From JBDRMV01 sp043811795 (GTDB lineage: Bacteria > CG03): a stretch of 15,692 nucleotides of DNA. The translations under genes were made by a program, and so were the position numbers. Under the pieces are notes generated by a model that ran no database searches, was not told the origin of the DNA, and worked only from the letters and a program-made list of their open reading frames with translations. The stretch covers positions 1 through 15,692 of the forward strand of contig JBDRMV010000015.1 of NCBI GenBank assembly GCA_043811795.1, written 5' to 3'. This document shows, piece by piece, positions 13,762 through 15,692 of the stretch (its first letter is position 1; each line of letters begins with the position of its first letter).

Positions 13762-14028
13762 ATGAGAACTAAAAAGTCAATAAGAGAAAGAAAAGCGGAT
13801 TACGGAACAGTGCAGAAAAACAAGCATACCATTGATGCCGTATTATCGGGAATTTCCGAAATTTCTTTATCCGATAAAGAAATTTTAAATGAAATTATAG
13901 CAAAGAGGATTATTGAAGAAAAACGCAGTCTGATTTTTCAGGATTATCAGGAATCTTTAAAGGACTACAAAAAAGGAAGTGTTGAATCGGGCGATGTAGA
14001 TGATTTATTTGATTCTTTAAAAAAATGA
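13762..14028 (+). CDS. Putative antitoxin of a RelE/YafQ-type toxin-antitoxin pair
   Basis: An 88-residue, highly charged protein with GGGAGG (13751-13756) 5 nt before its ATG. The N-terminal part is basic (RTKKSIRERKADYG). The middle is helical (LSDKEILNEIIAKRIIEEKRS). The acidic end (VESGDVDDLFDSLKK) resembles the toxin-wrapping tails of antitoxins. I do not recognise a named antitoxin family. The assignment rests on its size and on a 4-nt ATGA overlap with the clear toxin gene that follows, the normal order for type II systems. Autoregulation would be expected, but no operator is visible. It lies inside the ORF6N array directly after an ORF6N fragment. Confidence 0.8.
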   Translation: MRTKKSIRERKADYGTVQKNKHTIDAVLSGISEISLSDKEILNEIIAKRIIEEKRSLIFQDYQESLKDYKKGSVESGDVDDLFDSLKK

Positions 14029-14294
14029 TAAATTTGATTTGGGGTAAAAGATTTAAGAAAAACTTCAAAAGATATTTTTCTATGCATCCGGAAATGGAGA
14101 GCAGAATAAGGGGTAAATTGAAGGTTTTTGTTGAAAATCCGTATGCTCCGGAATTGCGTAATCATAAGTTGTCAGGGCAACTTAAAGGTTTGCGGGCTAT
14201 TATTGTTGATTATGATTGCCGTATAGTTTTTGCGTTTATTGGGAAAGATGCGGCTCTGTTGATTGGAATTGGAACTCATGATGAACTGTATTGA
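14025..14294 (+). CDS. RelE/YafQ-family toxin (probable ribosome-dependent mRNA interferase)
   Basis: An 89-residue basic protein with the RelE/ParE-superfamily fold signature: an N-terminal strand and helix pair (LIWGKRFKKNFKRY), ENPYAPELRNHKLSGQLKGLRAI, a DYDCRIVF strand and the closing IGTHDELY. H47, H85, D86 and Y89 are at positions that fit the catalytic His/Asp set of YafQ-type toxins, which cleave mRNA on the ribosome and stop growth until neutralised by the antitoxin. The ATG overlaps the antitoxin stop (ATGA), so translation is coupled. About 60 nt after the stop, the sequence runs into the second 111-bp repeat. Length and motifs look complete, so it is probably functional. Confidence 0.9.
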   Translation: MINLIWGKRFKKNFKRYFSMHPEMESRIRGKLKVFVENPYAPELRNHKLSGQLKGLRAIIVDYDCRIVFAFIGKDAALLIGIGTHDELY

Positions 14295-14353
14295 TTTACG
14301 GGAAGAATTGAAAAGATTGATGTGCCGTTTAGAAATTTCAAGATGTGCAGGGG

Positions 14354-14464
14354 TTTAAGTGAATAAAAAAATGATTCAGGGACACGGAAAATTGAGAAAA
14401 AGAATATGAATAAATTAGCCGAGAGCAGAACGAGGCATTTTGAAGAGGCGAATGCCGACTTCAG
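14354..14464 (+). repeat. 111-bp direct repeat, copy 2
   Basis: Identical to 12915-13025. The two copies bracket 1.3 kb containing ORF6N copy 2, an ORF6N fragment and the toxin-antitoxin pair. Here the repeat is not preceded by an ORF6N gene and runs into the minus-strand membrane-protein pair. Confidence 0.95.
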
Positions 14465-14473
14465 AATGTGCTT
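14406..14473 (+). pseudogene. Truncated copy of the 43-residue small ORF
   Basis: The first 20 codons (MNKLAESRTRHFEEAN and onward to DFR) are identical to the small ORF at 12967. After 14464 two bases change, then TGTGCTT is shared, and homology ends at 14473. There the sequence becomes the stop codon of a minus-strand gene. The remaining half of the small ORF and an ORF6N gene are missing. Confidence 0.75.
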
Positions 14474-14579
14474 ATTTAACCGGCTGGTGTTTCTCTTTTT
14501 TTGCGGAATAAATACCCAAACCGCCAAGCGTGAGAGATATGATGATTACGACAAGAAAGAAAATAGAGAGTTGATCCAT
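14472..14579 (-). CDS. 35-residue single-span membrane protein
   Basis: A minus-strand ORF from ATG 14579 to TAA 14472. Residues 1-4 are polar (MDQL), residues 5-23 form one hydrophobic helix (SIFFLVVIIISLTLGGLG), and the end is basic (AKKEKHQPVK), giving a predicted N-out/C-in topology. AGGAG lies 7 nt upstream of the ATG. The start is only 2 nt after the stop of the 64-residue membrane protein, so the two are a two-gene operon. Its stop lies exactly at the edge of the truncated small ORF. The function is unknown. Tiny membrane proteins of this type can be toxins, regulators of larger complexes or structural peptides. Confidence 0.66.
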   Translation of the reverse strand: MDQLSIFFLVVIIISLTLGGLGIYSAKKEKHQPVK

Positions 14580-14581
14580 GC

Positions 14582-14776
14582 TTATTCTCCTGTTTTACTT
14601 AACAAAATCCCCATTATAAAAAGAATGGTAAAAACTACGACGCCGAGGATAAAGGCAAGGTTTGTTATTTTTTCGGGCGTAATTATTTTACCGAGAATTA
14701 CGGCAATAAAATCCGCCTGGCAAAGATTGAGAAAAACTCTTGATAATTCTTTTCGCTGGGTTTTATCAAATTTCAT
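14582..14776 (-). CDS. 64-residue small membrane protein
   Basis: A minus-strand ORF from ATG 14776 to TAA 14582. It has a charged start (MKFDKTQRKELSR), a first hydrophobic stretch (about residues 14-31, with FLNLCQADFIAVILGKII), a PEK turn, and a second clear membrane helix (about residues 38-59, NLAFILGVVVFTILFIMGI). A promoter with TTGACA, a 17-bp spacer and TAGAAT lies immediately upstream, which strongly supports the gene. It is followed after 2 nt by the 35-residue membrane protein. I recognise the general layout of short two-helix membrane proteins seen in many candidate-phylum genomes but cannot name a family. On the plus strand this region reads as a spurious 154-codon frame. Confidence 0.78.
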   Translation of the reverse strand: MKFDKTQRKELSRVFLNLCQADFIAVILGKIITPEKITNLAFILGVVVFTILFIMGILLSKTGE

Positions 14777-14784
14777 ACGCTCAA

Positions 14785-14813
14785 ATTCTATTAAAAGTGA
14801 AAATTTCTGTCAA
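14785..14813 (-). promoter_or_regulatory. Sigma-70 promoter of the minus-strand membrane-protein pair
   Basis: Read on the minus strand, consensus TTGACA (14813-14808), a 17-bp spacer, and TAGAAT (14790-14785). The transcript would start near 14778, only a few bases before the ATG at 14776, so the mRNA may be nearly leaderless. Confidence 0.7.
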
Positions 14814-14853
14814 GTTGGTTGGGAAAAAAAGTTTGGAAAAAAAGAATATAAAA

Positions 14854-14985
14854 ATGAAGAGATTATCTGAAAGCAGAACGAGGCATTTTGAAGAGGCGAA
14901 CGCCGACTTCAGAACTGCGTTTGTCTATTTCGGTCTGGCTTTCGTGCAGAGAATTGAAATGATTGGGAGATTAGCCGATGTCTGA
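14854..14985 (+). CDS. 43-residue conserved small ORF preceding ORF6N copy 3
   Basis: The ORF starts MKRLSESRTRHFEEAN and ends QRIEMIGRLADV, the same length as the ORF at 12967. Its TGA overlaps the ORF6N ATG in ATGTCTGA (8-nt overlap). Relative to the 12967 copy there are eight replaced and five silent codons, no gaps and no stops. The central hydrophobic stretch is AFVYFGLAF. An in-frame extension to an ATG at 14740 is unlikely because it would run through the promoter region of the opposite gene. The linkage of this ORF to ORF6N genes is its main clue. Its function is unknown, and a leader role for ORF6N translation is possible. Confidence 0.55.
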   Translation: MKRLSESRTRHFEEANADFRTAFVYFGLAFVQRIEMIGRLADV

Positions 14986-15493
14986 TTTAGTGCCGGTAGA
15001 AATAATTGCGAATAAGATTTTTTTAATTCGCGGACAAAAGGTAATGCTGGACCGTGACTTAGCCAAACTCTATGGCGTGCCAACAAAAGTTTTTAATCAG
15101 GCGGTAAAAAGAAATATAAGGCGTTTTCCCGAGGATTTTATGTTTCAGCTAAATAAAGAAGAGTTTGAAAATTGGAGGTCACAAATTGTGACTTCCAATA
15201 TCTCCGCAAAGATGGGATTGAGAAGATGTCCGTATGCATTTACCGACAATGGTATTGCGATGTTATCGAGTGTTTTAAATAGCGAAAGGGCGATAATGGT
15301 AAACATCAGTATAATGCGGGTTTTTTCGAAACTGAAGCAGTTAGCTCTCAGTCACAGTGAATTATTGAGAAAAGTCGAATCGCTGGAAAGAAAATACGGT
15401 GAACACGATAAAAAAATTGCAGTTATATTTCAGGCGCTGAAACAGCTGCTTGAGCCGTCGCCGCCGAAGAAGACGGGGAAAATAGGATTTTAA
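14978..15493 (+). CDS. ORF6N-domain protein, array copy 3
   Basis: A 171-residue ORF6N protein: EIIANKIFLIRGQKVMLDRDL, KLYGVPTKVFNQAVKRN, RFPEDFMFQLNKEE, CPYAFTDNGIAMLSSVLNSERA, then a helical, coiled-coil-like segment (LLRKVESLERKYGEHDKKIA) and the end KKTGKIGF. The middle part (FENWRSQIVTSNISAKMGLR) is closest to the usual ORF6N type and differs from copies 1 and 2. GGGAG lies 8 nt before the ATG, within the overlapping small ORF. After the stop, the tail ATGATTAAAAAAATGATTCT resembles the tails of copies 1 and 2, showing that the repeated module includes downstream sequence. Family knowledge suggests DNA binding or phage-antirepressor-like action. This is not demonstrated for stand-alone bacterial forms. 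Confidence 0.93.
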   Translation: MSDLVPVEIIANKIFLIRGQKVMLDRDLAKLYGVPTKVFNQAVKRNIRRFPEDFMFQLNKEEFENWRSQIVTSNISAKMGLRRCPYAFTDNGIAMLSSVLNSERAIMVNISIMRVFSKLKQLALSHSELLRKVESLERKYGEHDKKIAVIFQALKQLLEPSPPKKTGKIGF

Positions 15494-15534
15494 ATGATTA
15501 AAAAAATGATTCTGAAACTTGGGAAAGGGAAAAA

Positions 15535-15561
15535 GTACCTGCCTCATCAGCAGGCAGGTAC
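15535..15561. repeat. Perfect 10-bp hairpin (GTACCTGCCT...AGGCAGGTAC)
   Basis: Arms 15535-15544 and 15552-15561 are exact complements with a 7-nt loop. It lies 42 bp after ORF6N copy 3 and before a second palindromic unit. It is probably a REP-like element. There is no T-run, so it is not a standard terminator. Confidence 0.65.
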
Positions 15562-15576
15562 ACAGATTGCGCAGAA

Positions 15577-15637
15577 GATGAAAGCAAGCTTTCATGCTAC
15601 AAATTTAATTATTGTAGCCTGCGAGCTTGCTCGCATC
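15577..15637. repeat. Compound palindrome: two hairpins joined by an inverted GCTACAA/TTGTAGC
   Basis: ATGAAAG/CTTTCAT (15578-15584 with 15589-15595, loop CAAG) and TGCGAGC/GCTCGCA (15620-15626 with 15629-15635, loop TT) are both perfect 7-bp stems. Between them, GCTACAA (15596-15602) pairs with TTGTAGC (15612-15618). The whole can fold as a three-armed structure with two head-to-head REP-like units, like a bacterial interspersed mosaic element. Confidence 0.7.
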
Positions 15638-15675
15638 TGTTATTTGGTTGTGGCTGAAAGCCGCATTAGGGGAAT

Positions 15676-15692
15676 ATGAAGAGATTATCTGA
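15676..15692 (+). CDS. Start of another 43-residue small ORF (cut by the window edge)
   Basis: The last 17 bases, ATGAAGAGATTATCTGA, are identical to the first 17 of the small ORF at 14854 (MKRLS and one more residue). AGGGG lies 4 nt before the ATG. It implies that a further small-ORF/ORF6N module begins here. Confidence 0.5.

Noticed and set aside
14406..14870. 154-codon plus-strand frame starting with the small-ORF sequence
   Set aside because: After codon 20 it is antisense to two small membrane genes that have a promoter and ribosome site on the minus strand. Its translation there has no sensible features.
15494..15679. 61-codon frame after ORF6N copy 3
   Set aside because: It runs through two palindromic repeats, which explains its open frame. 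Only the first dozen codons resemble the tail of the other modules.
12915..15692. Integron attC array or CRISPR as an explanation of the repeated region
   Set aside because: The repeats are long coding modules rather than short spaced repeats. No integrase, cas gene or attC-type core sites (GTTRRRY) were recognised at regular positions.

Overview
The window looks like a bacterial chromosome segment from a poorly characterised Gram-negative-type lineage. Signs of this are a sigma-70-type promoter with a CIRCE operator before groES-groEL, Sec-type signal peptides, many dispersed palindromic (REP-like) repeats, orphan HTH-receiver regulators, and a bacterial STT3-type oligosaccharyltransferase. 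The mix resembles candidate phyla such as Omnitrophota or their relatives. That placement is an impression from gene content only; there is no rRNA or other phylogenetic marker apart from GroEL/GroES.

Region 1 (1-6217) is a conserved core in which a four-member family of HEAT-like repeat proteins surrounds the chaperonin operon. Two members lie on the minus strand (a partial one at 1-236 and one at 338-1093). The latter is divergent from groES-groEL (1281-3217). Two more lie on the plus strand (4639-5397 and 5387-6217), behind an N-terminal-HTH/C-terminal-receiver regulator (3703-4263) and a very short MerR-type regulator (4358-4597). The HTH-receiver gene carries an exact 81-bp duplication of its 5' end, with a palindromic repeat between the copies. 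The result is a truncated 64-residue HTH protein translated just ahead of the intact gene.

Region 2 (6223-12350) is a compact run of plus-strand genes. It starts with a small ORF overlapping a minimal nucleotidyltransferase, probably a toxin-antitoxin-like pair. It continues with a B12-binding radical SAM enzyme, an STT3/AglB/PglB-like oligosaccharyltransferase and a GT39-like membrane glycosyltransferase. The last three overlap end to end and look like a protein- or lipid-glycosylation unit.

Region 3 (12351-15692) is a repeat-rich accessory array and the most unusual part. It holds three intact ORF6N-domain genes (12419, 13091, 14978), a fragment of a fourth (13658-13744), and a repeated 43-codon ORF whose stop overlaps the ORF6N start by 8 nt. 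That small ORF occurs as two complete copies, one truncated copy, one 3' remnant, and one partial copy running off the window end. A RelE/YafQ-type toxin-antitoxin pair and a minus-strand pair of tiny membrane proteins with their own promoter are inserted between the modules. An exact 111-bp direct repeat and several REP-like hairpins mark the junctions. The array evidently continues beyond the right edge. No tRNA, rRNA, CRISPR array or transposase gene was seen.
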